Positions 1-8,433 of a stretch of DNA of 64,000 bases are shown one piece after another. The position numbers and the translations under genes are program-made. The notes beneath the pieces are model-generated. The model was given only the letters and a program-made list of their open reading frames with translations. It did no database searches and was not told where the DNA came from. Position 1 is the first letter of the stretch. Every line of letters starts with the position of its first letter. This stretch comes from an uncultured Treponema sp. GTDB lineage: Bacteria; Spirochaetota; Spirochaetia; Treponematales; Treponemataceae. The stretch lies in contig CASGDA010000010.1 of the NCBI GenBank assembly GCA_949300145.1, positions 1 through 64,000 on the forward strand. The letters are read 5' to 3'.

Positions 1-107
1 TCGGTGACATCCTTTTTACCACACTCCCGGCATACAGTCAACCCCTCCGCCACACTTTTTTACATCTTTTTCCCGAAAAATACAGATGTTTCCTCCCGTC
101 TGCGGGA

Positions 108-136
108 TAAACACAGAAGTTTTTTTATGATATACT
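108..136 (+). promoter_or_regulatory. candidate sigma-70 promoter of the purine permease gene
   Basis: TAAACA (108-113) and TATACT (131-136) are separated by 17 bp upstream of the permease gene. The -10 matches consensus at 5 of 6 bases and the -35 at 4 of 6. Transcription would begin near 143, leaving a leader of about 35 nt that contains a strong AAGGAGG ribosome site. I saw no purine-riboswitch fold in the short leader. Confidence 0.4.
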
Positions 137-178
137 CCATAAAACATATTTTTTCTGGAATTCCTAAAGGAGGATGTA

Positions 179-1483
179 ATGGAAAAATTTTTCAAGTTGC
201 AGGAGAGGGGCACGACCGTCAGTAAAGAAGTCATTGCCGGTATAACGACGTTCCTCGCGATGGCCTACATTCTGGCGGTGAATCCGGGGATTTTGTCGGA
301 CGCCGGAATGGACTTCGGGGCGGTATTCACCGCGACAGCCATATCTTCCGCCATAGCGACGCTGGCGATGGCGTTTCTGGCGAACCTGCCGGTCGCGCTT
401 GCGCCCGGAATGGGGCTGAATGCGTTCTTCACCTATACCGTCGTGCTGGGAATGGGATGCTCATGGCAATTCGCGCTCACCGCGGTTCTTGTCGAAGGCA
501 TCCTGTTCATCCTGCTTTCCCTGTTCGGAGTGCGGGAGGCGATCATCAAATCCATTCCTGCGAACCTGAGGAAGGCGGTTGCCGTCGGTATCGGGCTTTT
601 CATAGCGCTGATCGGCCTTTCCAACGCCGGCGTCACATCATCGGGCCTCGGGACAATCATCGGATTCGTCACGCTGAACGGCTCGAACGCCTCCGCCATG
701 ACCGCCATCCTCGGTCTGGTGATAACGATCATCCTGTACGTCATGAAAGTACCCGGCTCGATTCTCATCGGAATCGCGATAACGACGGTCATCGGAATTC
801 CGTTCGGAGTGACGACCGTCCCGGAAAATTTCGCCGCGGTCTCGCTGCCGGCGGCGCCGTATTTTTTCCAGTTTGAATGGGCGAACGTGTTCACCCTGAA
901 ATTCTTCATCGTGTTTTTCACATTCCTTTTCACCGATATCTTCGACACAATCGGAACGCTGATGGGCGTTTCGGAGCAGGCCGGACTCACGGACAAAGAC
1001 GGCAACATCCCGAACGCAAAAAAAGCGCTGCTTGCGGACGCAATCGGAACGGTCGCCGGTGCATCGCTCGGAACGTCCACGGTAACCAGCTTTGTCGAAA
1101 GCTCTTCCGGCGTCGCCGTCGGCGGACGCACCGGCCTGACGTCCGTGGTCACCGCCGTTTTTTTTCTGCTCGCCCTCTTTTTCAGCCCGCTGTTCGCGCT
1201 GATTCCCTCCGCGGCGACCGCGCCCGCATTGATTTTCGTCGGCTTCCTGATGATGAAATCCGTCGTGGGCATCGATTTCTCCGACATGACCGAAGGCATC
1301 CCCGCATTCATAACGATCATAGTCATGCCGTTCGGCTACTCCATCGCGAAAGGAATCTGCTGGGGAATCATCGCTTATGTCATCTGCAAAATCGCGGGAC
1401 GGAAAGCGAAGGAAATCCCCGTTTTCACGTGGATCCTCGCCGCATTCTTTGTCTTCGACCTGTTCTTTGAGGCCTGGAAATAG
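179..1483 (+). CDS. NCS2-family (AzgA/PbuG-like) guanine/hypoxanthine permease
   Basis: A polytopic inner-membrane permease of 434 aa, the usual size for the AzgA-like branch of the NCS2 nucleobase transporters, which import hypoxanthine, guanine or adenine with protons. Seen: about a dozen hydrophobic helices, GMGLNAFFTY at residues 77-86, DIFDTIGT at 253-260, and a Gly/Ser-rich substrate region around 298-320 (GTSTVTSF then GGRTGL). The ATG at 179 follows AAGGAGGATGTA, an excellent ribosome site, so the start is secure. It is a single-gene unit with its own promoter and a hairpin after the stop. Substrate choice among purines cannot be read from sequence. A salvage role fits with the phosphoribosyltransferase and cytidine deaminase genes elsewhere in the window, but they are unlinked. 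Confidence 0.93.
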   Translation: MEKFFKLQERGTTVSKEVIAGITTFLAMAYILAVNPGILSDAGMDFGAVFTATAISSAIATLAMAFLANLPVALAPGMGLNAFFTYTVVLGMGCSWQFALTAVLVEGILFILLSLFGVREAIIKSIPANLRKAVAVGIGLFIALIGLSNAGVTSSGLGTIIGFVTLNGSNASAMTAILGLVITIILYVMKVPGSILIGIAITTVIGIPFGVTTVPENFAAVSLPAAPYFFQFEWANVFTLKFFIVFFTFLFTDIFDTIGTLMGVSEQAGLTDKDGNIPNAKKALLADAIGTVAGASLGTSTVTSFVESSSGVAVGGRTGLTSVVTAVFFLLALFFSPLFALIPSAATAPALIFVGFLMMKSVVGIDFSDMTEGIPAFITIIVMPFGYSIAKGICWGIIAYVICKIAGRKAKEIPVFTWILAAFFVFDLFFEAWK

Positions 1484-1505
1484 CTTCATTTTTTAGTTTC
1501 AGAAA

Positions 1506-1551
1506 GGAAGAGTGGAAATGCAAATCTTTCCGCTCTTCCGTAATTGATTTT
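1506..1551 (+). terminator. intrinsic terminator after the purine permease
   Basis: A 13-bp stem (1506-1518 with 1527-1539, one G-T pair) closes an 8-nt loop and is followed by an imperfect T-rich tail (1541-1551). It lies 23 bp past the permease stop and faces no other plus-strand gene end. Confidence 0.6.
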
Positions 1552-1614
1552 AACGCACAAAATATTTCAGACAAAAACGCTCCTAATTATTTTCATGTAA
1601 AATATTTATGCCTG

Positions 1615-1643
1615 TTGACAAGTTTCCAGCCCGTATTTATCTT
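1615..1643 (+). promoter_or_regulatory. candidate promoter of the deacetylase-tsaD unit
   Basis: A perfect TTGACA (1615-1620) is followed after 17 bp by TATCTT (1638-1643, 4 of 6). The predicted start of transcription is only about 3 nt before the preferred ATG at 1654. The TTG inside the -35 also opens the longest reading frame, but that is probably coincidence. Confidence 0.4.
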
Positions 1644-1653
1644 TCTAAAAACA

Positions 1654-3000
1654 ATGGCAAAAGAAAAAAACGAAACACCTGCGGGAAAAAAAACATCAGA
1701 CAGTACAAAAAGAAAAAGAACTGCCGGAACTTCATCCTCCCGGACACAAACAACACGCAGAAAAACAACGGGAAAAAAAACGCGGGGCTCCTCACGGACA
1801 GTCCTTACAAAGGGCGTGGCTGATATTTCCCGTGACAAAACAGCGAAAAGACTTTCAACAATAGAAAGGGAAAGAAAAAAACGCGCCAGACAGATTTCAC
1901 GGATAAAGACAACAGCCGTTCTTCTGGCTGTTTTTTTCGGATTGTCAGCCGCCTTACTGTTTGTGAAGGTGAATTTCTTTACAGAGAACACTTCATCCCG
2001 TGAACAAATTGCAAATCAGGACAACCCTGAAGCCGGAATCATAAAAGAGAAGGCGGAAAAAGACATACCTGAACCGGACTCTCCGCCTTCAAATCCTCCT
2101 GCACATGGGACCGGGGAAAACAGGAGCCAAAACGAAACAAAAAAGCCTGAAAACAGCGGACCTGCAGAAACCACCGGAGGAGAGGATTACAATCCTGTCC
2201 GTGAAAGCGGCGGCGCAGATGTAAAGCCGGAGACGGCGCCGGAAGACAATGCTTCCGTTGAAAAGGATATGACACCCGCAGCGGATGCATCAAACGAAAT
2301 TTTAATACCGGAAGGAAACGGTGTTTTATGCTTTGTCTTTGATGACGCCGGGCATAATACCGGTCACCTGGAGCCGTTCCTGGAGCTTCCTTTTTCATGC
2401 ACTATTGCGGTTCTGCCAGGATTGCCACACTCCGCTGAATGCGCCTCCAAAATCCGCGGTGCGGGAAAGGAACTCTTCCTGCACCAGCCCATGCAGGCTG
2501 TCAATTTGAATATGGACCCGGGACCGGGGGCGATTCTGCCGGGGATGACTACGGAGGAAATACACGGTATTCTTGAAAAGAATTTGGAAGAAACAGGCCC
2601 TGTTTCAGGGATGAATAACCACGAAGGTTCCCTGATAACAGCAGACAGAGAGGCGATGAAGGCTGTTTTCGATATAGTTGAGGAAAAGTCTATTTTCTTC
2701 CTGGATTCAAGGACAAATGCAAAAACAACCGCGCCTGAAATAGCACGGGAACGGGGGGTAAAAATCTGGGAAAGGGATGTTTTTCTGGACAACAGCCAGG
2801 ACAAGGCGGAAATTACAAAAGCCGTACTCGGCGGTCTTGAAATTGCCTCAAAAAAGGGTTACGCCATTATGATAGGCCATGTGTGGTCGGAGGAACTGGC
2901 CGGAATCCTTTTGGATTTATATCCACGTTTACTCAAGGCGGGATACTCTGTATGTGATATTTCCGAACTTCAAACCAGGGTAAAAACAGGAGAAATGTAA
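1654..3000 (+). CDS. membrane-anchored divergent polysaccharide deacetylase (YibQ-like)
   Basis: 448 aa. From the N-terminus: a very basic Lys/Arg/Thr-rich cytoplasmic tail (1-85); one membrane segment at about 86-106; a Pro/Glu/Asn-rich linker to about 215; then a divergent polysaccharide deacetylase domain. Seen in that domain: a paired Asp in VFDDAG (230-231), LHQPM, MNNHEG, FLDSRT and IGHVWSEE near the C-terminus. Family knowledge: this clan-CE4-like group is periplasmic and of unproven substrate. A role on cell-wall or other envelope glycans is an inference. An upstream TTG at 1615 could add 13 residues, but it falls in a -35 box, so ATG 1654 is preferred although no Shine-Dalgarno precedes it. 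tsaD follows after 6 bp, implying one transcript. Confidence 0.82.
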   Translation: MAKEKNETPAGKKTSDSTKRKRTAGTSSSRTQTTRRKTTGKKTRGSSRTVLTKGVADISRDKTAKRLSTIERERKKRARQISRIKTTAVLLAVFFGLSAALLFVKVNFFTENTSSREQIANQDNPEAGIIKEKAEKDIPEPDSPPSNPPAHGTGENRSQNETKKPENSGPAETTGGEDYNPVRESGGADVKPETAPEDNASVEKDMTPAADASNEILIPEGNGVLCFVFDDAGHNTGHLEPFLELPFSCTIAVLPGLPHSAECASKIRGAGKELFLHQPMQAVNLNMDPGPGAILPGMTTEEIHGILEKNLEETGPVSGMNNHEGSLITADREAMKAVFDIVEEKSIFFLDSRTNAKTTAPEIARERGVKIWERDVFLDNSQDKAEITKAVLGGLEIASKKGYAIMIGHVWSEELAGILLDLYPRLLKAGYSVCDISELQTRVKTGEM

Positions 3001-3006
3001 ACCATA

Positions 3007-4062
3007 ATGAAAATTTTAGGAATAGAAAGTTCATGTGATGAAACCGCGGCGGCGGTTGTCGAGGACGGTAAAAAAATACTAAGCAATGTCGTGGCGACAC
3101 AGATACCTTTCCATGAAGAATACAGAGGGGTTGTCCCCGAAATTGCCAGCAGAAAACACACGGAATGGATTCTTCCTGTTGTTAAGCAGGCTGTTTCAGA
3201 AGCGGGCATCACACTGGCTGACATAGACGGAATCGCGGCGTCAAACAGGCCGGGATTGGTCGGAGCCCTTCTGGTGGGACTGACCTTCGGAAAGACACTT
3301 GCGGCGGCCGAAGACAAACCGTTCATAGCGGTGAACCATATGCTCGGTCATCTTTATGCAGCGCATTTGGCGGAAGAAATCGAATACCCCTATTTGGGAC
3401 TGCTCGTTTCAGGGGGGCATTCAATAATATGCAGGGTAAGCGGATTCGACTCCATAGAGATTCTGGGCACAACTGTGGACGATGCGGTGGGAGAAGCTTT
3501 TGACAAAGTGGCGAAATTCTACGGTTTCGGTTATCCGGGCGGGGTCGCCATTGATAAACTGGCGGCAAACGGAAATCCTGCGGCGGCTGATTTTCCCATG
3601 CCGAAAATCGACAAAAGCGCGGACAATTCAGGCAGAAGCCACAGGGAAAGCGCCCTTCACAGATATGACGTTTCCTATTCGGGACTGAAAACAGCCGTTA
3701 TCAACCAGCTTGATAAATTCTGGAATCCGGAATATGAAAAAACCCCTGAAAATATTGCGGCGGCATTTCAGGATACAGCCATAAAAATCCTGCTTTCGCG
3801 GCTCTTCCGTGCAGTCGAAGACACAGGCATATCAAAGATTGTCGCAGGAGGCGGAGTGGCGGCCAATTCCCTGTTGCGGGCAAAGCTGGCTGAACGCAAA
3901 GACCTGGAATGCATTTTCCCGCCTTTGAAATTATGCACGGATAACGGCGCAATGATAGCCGGAGTCGGTTACCACTATCTTATTCGCGGGGACAGAAGCC
4001 CAAAAACGGTTTCGGCAAGTCCTCGGGTTGAGGGATTCCGCAGACTCGGAAAACAAAACTGA
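3007..4062 (+). CDS. tsaD: tRNA N6-threonylcarbamoyladenosine biosynthesis protein TsaD
   Basis: 351 aa, typical for bacterial TsaD (YgjD/Gcp). With TsaB and TsaE it transfers the threonylcarbamoyl group of TC-AMP to A37 of ANN-decoding tRNAs in the cytoplasm. Seen: the N-terminal ASKHA phosphate motif GIESSCDETAAA (5-16); the metal-binding pair H111 and H115 in HMLGHLYAAH; the SGGHS loop; and the later GGGVAANSLLR and CTDNGAMIA segments. All expected ligands are present, so the enzyme should be active. The gene starts 6 bp after the deacetylase stop, and its AGGAGA site lies inside the end of that gene. No tsaB or tsaE occurs in the window. Assignment is secure. Confidence 0.98.
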   Translation: MKILGIESSCDETAAAVVEDGKKILSNVVATQIPFHEEYRGVVPEIASRKHTEWILPVVKQAVSEAGITLADIDGIAASNRPGLVGALLVGLTFGKTLAAAEDKPFIAVNHMLGHLYAAHLAEEIEYPYLGLLVSGGHSIICRVSGFDSIEILGTTVDDAVGEAFDKVAKFYGFGYPGGVAIDKLAANGNPAAADFPMPKIDKSADNSGRSHRESALHRYDVSYSGLKTAVINQLDKFWNPEYEKTPENIAAAFQDTAIKILLSRLFRAVEDTGISKIVAGGGVAANSLLRAKLAERKDLECIFPPLKLCTDNGAMIAGVGYHYLIRGDRSPKTVSASPRVEGFRRLGKQN

Positions 4063-4173
4063 CTTTAACCCGAAAAAGAAGCGTCAGAATTCCAAGCGTT
4101 TACTTTCCGACAATAAAAGTGAATTATTATTTAATTTAAAGTAATAACGGTATATAATATTTCAGGAGACGCT

Positions 4174-6378
4174 ATGCTTTCAAGGAAAAAACACCCGTCC
4201 GTTATTCTGAAAAAAAAAGGCACCGGGTTGAGGTTGAAATTCGTATTCTTTACGGTCATACTTGTTTTTTCTGTAGTTATTCTGCTCAGCATTCCCCTGG
4301 GACTGCGTTTTTCAAAAATACAGGAAAAAAACCTGGTTTTAAGCCTTCAAAACAGATTGAATGTCCTTTTGGAAAGCCTGGCGTCAGGGGCAAAGGCGTA
4401 TCTGCCGGGACAGGACTTGATGGAGTTAAGCTTCCTGCCCGGACAAAGCTCCTCCGTTCCGGAAGCATCAAGTGTTATCATCACAGGTCCATCCCGGGAA
4501 GAGGGGCAGGAAGGGACGGACTTTGTATGGGCAAACAATGATCCGGCCATATTAGGAAAAATAGATACGGAAAAATACACACCCGGTGTATCAAGGCTGA
4601 GGATTCAGGCTTCAAAGCGAATCGAAGAAAGAAACGCTTATATCAATAAACATGCGTTCTTCCTGGTTTCAAACATCTCTGTAAGCATTTCCCTTCTTAC
4701 CCAGGAAGCGGAATCCCTCGCAAACAAGACAGACAGCGTGTCCACCGCCAGAAAAAATGAAATCCGGACCACCATCCTCCAAATGGAAGAGGAACGTAAT
4801 ACAAGGCTGAAAAGGATTTCTCTTTCCTCCACGGATTCCTATCCTGAGTTTAATCCGGACAAGCTATCCCCGGACATTACCCGCTATGTGTTTTACAAGC
4901 CGGTTATCTATATAGAGGAAGGAAGCAGCAATTACGTCCACGGGAATGTCATAGTCGAAATTTCCCTGGAGGAAATGTTCGAAGCATTGTCCCGGGAATA
5001 CGAGATTGTAATCAGAACAACAGCCTACACAGCTTTTGCAGCCTTTTTAATAGGGGTTCTCGGTTCCCTTGTCCTCGCCTACATCATCATATCCCCGATA
5101 AGGTATCTGGCCGCCCATGTGGCAATGGTGAGGGACACAGAAGACAAATCCCTTCTGGAAGGAAAGAGAATCACGCTGCGTTCCAAAGACGAAATAGGCC
5201 TTCTGGGGGAAACCGTAAATGAAATGACACAGGCACTCGCCACGGCAGCGATTGCGGCGAAGGATTTGACTGTGGGAAAAGAAACCCAGAAAATGTTCAT
5301 CCCCCTGGAAACAGACAGAAACGGACGGAAACTGACAAGCGGGCAATATGCCGACGGGAACGCTGATTTTTTCGGATATTATGAAGGAGCCGAGGGTGTT
5401 TCCGGTGATTATTTTGATTACAAAAAGCTCGATGACAGGCATTATGCGGTAATAAAGTGCGACGTAGCGGGAAAAGGTGTCCCGGCGGCCCTGATTATGG
5501 TCGAAATAGCCACGATTTTCCTGGACTTTTTCAAGGACTGGTCTTTCGCAAAAAACGGTTACAATATCTCGCCGGCGGTGGAACGGATAAATGACCTGGT
5601 TGAATCAAAGGGATTTAAAGGCAGGTTTGCGGCCTTTGTCATATGTCTTTTTGATTCCCAAACCGGGAACATATACTTTTGCAATGCCGGTGACAATAAA
5701 GTGCACATTTATGATTCCGCAGAAAAAGAGCTGAAAATACACACGCTCAGGGAGGTTTCCGCTGCGGGGGTTTTCCCCACTTCAACGATAAATTCAGCCG
5801 GAGGAGGCTTCAAAGTCGAAAAACTCCATTTAAACCCCGGCGACGTGCTTTTCCTTTACACAGACGGAATAGAAGACGCAAAAAGATTCTTCCACACCGG
5901 AGATTCCGGAACGGCGGACAGTAAAGGACAGGCTTTTTCCTCAGAAGCCTTGCACAGAAAATATGAAACGGGGGAAGTCTATGAAGAATTCTCATACCGG
6001 AGGGTCAAGGAAATAATCGAGGCTGTATTCAAAAAAGAAAAATTCATTTTGAAAAAACAACATAATCCTGAAGGAGAAAACACTGAATACACCTTCGATT
6101 TTTCAACCTGCGGCGGTACTGTCGAAGAAGCGGTGATGGCTCTTGTTTCCATTGAAAAGATATTCAGGATTTACGAAGATCCTTCCGAATTAGGATTGCA
6201 CCGGGTGCAGACGGACCGGAAAATAGACAGATTCCTGCAGAAGTATTTTCTGCAGTACAACCGGTATTGTTCCGCAAAATACCCGCATACGGAATATGAA
6301 GAATACTTATACTATGAAAACCTGAATGAAGCCCCCCAATATGACGACATTACAATCCTTGGAATAAAAAAGGAATAA
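4174..6378 (+). CDS. RsbU-like HAMP-SpoIIE (PP2C-type) serine phosphatase
   Basis: 734 aa inner-membrane signalling protein. A first membrane helix lies at about 22-44. An extracytoplasmic sensor region of some 230 residues follows, then a second helix near 278-302 and a HAMP linker. The PPM/SpoIIE phosphatase core shows CDVAGKGVPAAL, a conserved CNAGD loop and LYTDGIEDAK, carrying the Asp residues that bind Mn2+/Mg2+. Beyond it is a C-terminal extension of about 130 residues that I do not recognise. Family role: dephosphorylation of anti-anti-sigma proteins in partner-switching control. No STAS or HPK anti-sigma gene sits nearby, although a sigma factor gene lies convergently just downstream. 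AGGAGA at 4164-4169 sets the start. A TATAAT at 4153-4158 is too close to that site to be an obvious promoter. Confidence 0.9.
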   Translation: MLSRKKHPSVILKKKGTGLRLKFVFFTVILVFSVVILLSIPLGLRFSKIQEKNLVLSLQNRLNVLLESLASGAKAYLPGQDLMELSFLPGQSSSVPEASSVIITGPSREEGQEGTDFVWANNDPAILGKIDTEKYTPGVSRLRIQASKRIEERNAYINKHAFFLVSNISVSISLLTQEAESLANKTDSVSTARKNEIRTTILQMEEERNTRLKRISLSSTDSYPEFNPDKLSPDITRYVFYKPVIYIEEGSSNYVHGNVIVEISLEEMFEALSREYEIVIRTTAYTAFAAFLIGVLGSLVLAYIIISPIRYLAAHVAMVRDTEDKSLLEGKRITLRSKDEIGLLGETVNEMTQALATAAIAAKDLTVGKETQKMFIPLETDRNGRKLTSGQYADGNADFFGYYEGAEGVSGDYFDYKKLDDRHYAVIKCDVAGKGVPAALIMVEIATIFLDFFKDWSFAKNGYNISPAVERINDLVESKGFKGRFAAFVICLFDSQTGNIYFCNAGDNKVHIYDSAEKELKIHTLREVSAAGVFPTSTINSAGGGFKVEKLHLNPGDVLFLYTDGIEDAKRFFHTGDSGTADSKGQAFSSEALHRKYETGEVYEEFSYRRVKEIIEAVFKKEKFILKKQHNPEGENTEYTFDFSTCGGTVEEAVMALVSIEKIFRIYEDPSELGLHRVQTDRKIDRFLQKYFLQYNRYCSAKYPHTEYEEYLYYENLNEAPQYDDITILGIKKE

Positions 6379-6391
6379 CCCCTGCGGAACA

Positions 6392-7219
6392 TCAGGGTGA
6401 AACAGCAAAGAAATCTTCCTTGCTGGCGCGAAGTTTTTTCAAAGCCCTGATTTCAGTCTGTCTCACAGTTTCCGCGGAAACACCGAGACATCTCCCGAGA
6501 TAAGAGAAGGTCCGCTTTTTCCTGTCGTCATTGAATCCGAAACGCTCGAATACTATGAACGATTCATTCTTTTGTAAGGATTTCATCATCTTGAAGACCT
6601 GGGATTTGCGGCACTTATCCAAAAACTGTCTTTCAGGATTAAAGGAATTATCCGCCAGAACATCCTTAAATGATGTGCCTCGCTCATTGTCATATTCCGC
6701 TTCCAAACTGAAATAAGGCTCGGATACAGCATAAATTTCGGCGACTTTTTTCTCGTCAAGTCCCATTTCATCCGCAATTTCTTTAAATGAAGGGGCCCTG
6801 CAGGCTTTGAAGGAAAGCTCGTCGCGGACCTGCCTGATTTTCCTCGCAAGGTTTTCTTTCCGTCCGGGAAGACGAACAAGGCGCGATTTCTTGGAGATGG
6901 CGCGGGTGATGGACTGCCTGATCCACCAGCAGGCGTAAGTTGAAAACCTCAACCCGTATGAAAAGGAATAACGTTCCGCCGCTGTCAGGAGCCCCAGGTT
7001 TCCTTCCTGAATTAAATCAATCAGAGGCAGGTCAAACGCCACATATCTTTTCGCGATTGCAACAGAAAGACGCAAATTCGAGTTGACGAGTTTCTCAAAC
7101 GCGGCCTTATCCCCGTCTTTTATCTTCCTGGAAAGATCCATCTCCTCCTCAAAGGAAAGCAGTGGATACCGCTGGATTTCTGCAAGATATTTTTTCAACA
7201 AGCTGTCATCATATTCCAT
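6392..7219 (-). CDS. sigma-70 family (RpoD/RpoS-like, group 2/3) RNA polymerase sigma factor
   Basis: 275 aa from the preferred ATG at 7219 (an in-frame start at 7270 would add 17 hydrophobic residues unlike the family). Seen: region 1.2 (YLAEIQRYPLLSFEEE), region 2 with DLIQEGNLGLL and FSTYACWWIRQSI, region 3 (PSFKEIADEMGLDEKKV), and region 4 ending in a helix-turn-helix around LGVSAETVRQTEIRALKKL. It lacks the long region 1.1 and the non-conserved insert of a primary sigma, so it is an alternative factor. It lies tail-to-tail with the RsbU-like phosphatase gene, 13 bp away, which makes partner-switching control attractive but unproven. I would not name it rpoS without a tree. Confidence 0.9.
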   Translation of the reverse strand: MEYDDSLLKKYLAEIQRYPLLSFEEEMDLSRKIKDGDKAAFEKLVNSNLRLSVAIAKRYVAFDLPLIDLIQEGNLGLLTAAERYSFSYGLRFSTYACWWIRQSITRAISKKSRLVRLPGRKENLARKIRQVRDELSFKACRAPSFKEIADEMGLDEKKVAEIYAVSEPYFSLEAEYDNERGTSFKDVLADNSFNPERQFLDKCRKSQVFKMMKSLQKNESFIVFERFGFNDDRKKRTFSYLGRCLGVSAETVRQTEIRALKKLRASKEDFFAVSP

Positions 7220-7255
7220 ACCGCTTCTGTAGCAAAAATGATGCCAACCATATAA

Positions 7256-7284
7256 AAAATATATAAACACAAGTCCGTTTACAA
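7256..7284 (-). promoter_or_regulatory. possible promoter of the sigma factor gene
   Basis: On the minus strand TTGTAA (7279-7284) and TATTTT (7256-7261) are 17 bp apart, each 4 of 6 to consensus, in a very A/T-rich 110-bp gap. Other hexamers in this gap could serve equally well, so confidence is low. Confidence 0.28.
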
Positions 7285-7383
7285 TGAATTTATTTCCTTA
7301 CTTTATAAGAAAATAAAAAAAATTAACAATTTCTAAAAATATGAATACAAAAACAAACTATAAAATGTATTATTTATCATACT

Positions 7384-8433
7384 TTAAACAGAATATGTGT
7401 ATACTTTTTTATTATCCAGCCGTACAGTCAGGGTTCCGTCTCTGCAGGACAAAATATTTTCCGAAAGAACAGCGGCGTCAAGGGGGAATTTTCCTCCTCC
7501 GCCGGGCAAATCAACAGCGAAAACCGGAAGGGAAAGCCCGGAAAGCTCTTTTCTGAGCTCCTTCCAGATGCGGAAAGCCCTGTCCAGCGGAACACGGAAA
7601 GCCGATGTACCGGGAGCGAGGTCACACTGGAAAAGGTATCCCGGTTTTACGCCCAGGCATACAAGATCCTTGAATAAACGGCTCAAAACACCTGCGCTGT
7701 CATTCACACCCTGCAGCAGGACAGTCTGGGACTGCACGGGAATCCCCGTTCCGACAACGGCGGACAGGCAGCCGCGCTGGGCGTTTCCCAGCTCCCCTGG
7801 GTGATTTATGTGCGGAATAAGCCACAAAGGGCGGAAAGACTTCAAGGCATTCAGTTTTTCTACGGTGAAGATTTCCGGCGCGAAAACAGGGGAGCGTGTA
7901 CATATTCTTATAAGAAGTGAAGGTCTTATGCCCCGGATTTTTTCCAGAAGATTTTCAAGCTTTTCAAAAGGGACTGACATCGGATCCCCGCCGGAAACAA
8001 GAATCTCGTCGATTTCAGGATTTGCGGCGATATAACTGCAAACCTGTTCTGCCTCCGCTTCGGAAATAAACCCGTAATGTCCTGCACCGAATCCACGCCG
8101 GAAACAATAACGGCAGTAACCGATACACCGTCCTGTGGAAAGAAGAAGAACCCGGTTTTTATACTGGTGGACAAGGCGGGGATAAACACAGTAAGAAGCC
8201 TCGCCGAGAGGATCCGCCCTTTCAGAGGGGGTCAGAACCTTTTCCATGGCGGAGGGATAAACCTGTTTTTTCAGGGCCTCCGCGGTAAGTGTGTCCCCGG
8301 ACTTTTCTGCATCAGAGATAAGAGCTGCAAATGAAGGAGGAACACAGCACGGAAAGGAATCGTGTATTTTTTCAGGATCGCCTGCACGCCAGTCAGCGTC
8401 CTCGTCTCCTGGTGAATGGGAGGGAATCAGCAT
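7384..8433 (-). CDS. KamA-family radical SAM protein (lysine 2,3-aminomutase-like)
   Basis: 349 aa cytoplasmic radical-SAM, PLP-type enzyme. Seen: the cluster motif C103-x3-C107-x2-C110 in GRCIGYCRYCF; SGGDP (148-151); QCDL with D271; and VDLPGGGGK with D308. In characterised lysine 2,3-aminomutases two Asp residues in these last two motifs bind the lysine epsilon-amino group. Both are present here, whereas EpmB, which acts on EF-P with EpmA, lacks that GGGG motif. This favours free-lysine chemistry (beta-lysine) over EF-P modification. The protein is shorter than typical KamA at its C-terminus, so oligomer and zinc-site features may be missing. It overlaps the upstream M20 gene by 7 bp and is the last gene of a galE-M20-kamA-like unit. 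Confidence 0.85.
   Translation of the reverse strand: MLIPSHSPGDEDADWRAGDPEKIHDSFPCCVPPSFAALISDAEKSGDTLTAEALKKQVYPSAMEKVLTPSERADPLGEASYCVYPRLVHQYKNRVLLLSTGRCIGYCRYCFRRGFGAGHYGFISEAEAEQVCSYIAANPEIDEILVSGGDPMSVPFEKLENLLEKIRGIRPSLLIRICTRSPVFAPEIFTVEKLNALKSFRPLWLIPHINHPGELGNAQRGCLSAVVGTGIPVQSQTVLLQGVNDSAGVLSRLFKDLVCLGVKPGYLFQCDLAPGTSAFRVPLDRAFRIWKELRKELSGLSLPVFAVDLPGGGGKFPLDAAVLSENILSCRDGTLTVRLDNKKVYTYSV

Noticed and set aside
1-178. Possible purine riboswitch before the permease
   Set aside because: The predicted leader is only about 35 nt, too short for a purine aptamer, and no conserved loop sequences are visible.
433-1489. Long open frames on the minus strand and in other frames of the purine permease gene
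   Set aside because: They are G/C-driven shadows: low-complexity Arg/Pro/Ser-rich translations with no family pattern, lying entirely within a clear transporter gene.
4153-4158. TATAAT before the RsbU-like phosphatase as a promoter
   Set aside because: Transcription would start inside the AGGAGA ribosome site, and no -35 fits well (best TTTAAT).
6371-6400. Short inverted repeat between the phosphatase and sigma genes as a bidirectional terminator
   Set aside because: Only 5-6 pairs with a bulge and no T-run on either strand.
7384-8433. EpmB (EF-P lysylation) as the identity of the radical SAM gene
   Set aside because: Both lysine-binding Asp motifs and the GGGG segment of KamA are present; EpmB has a different sequence there.
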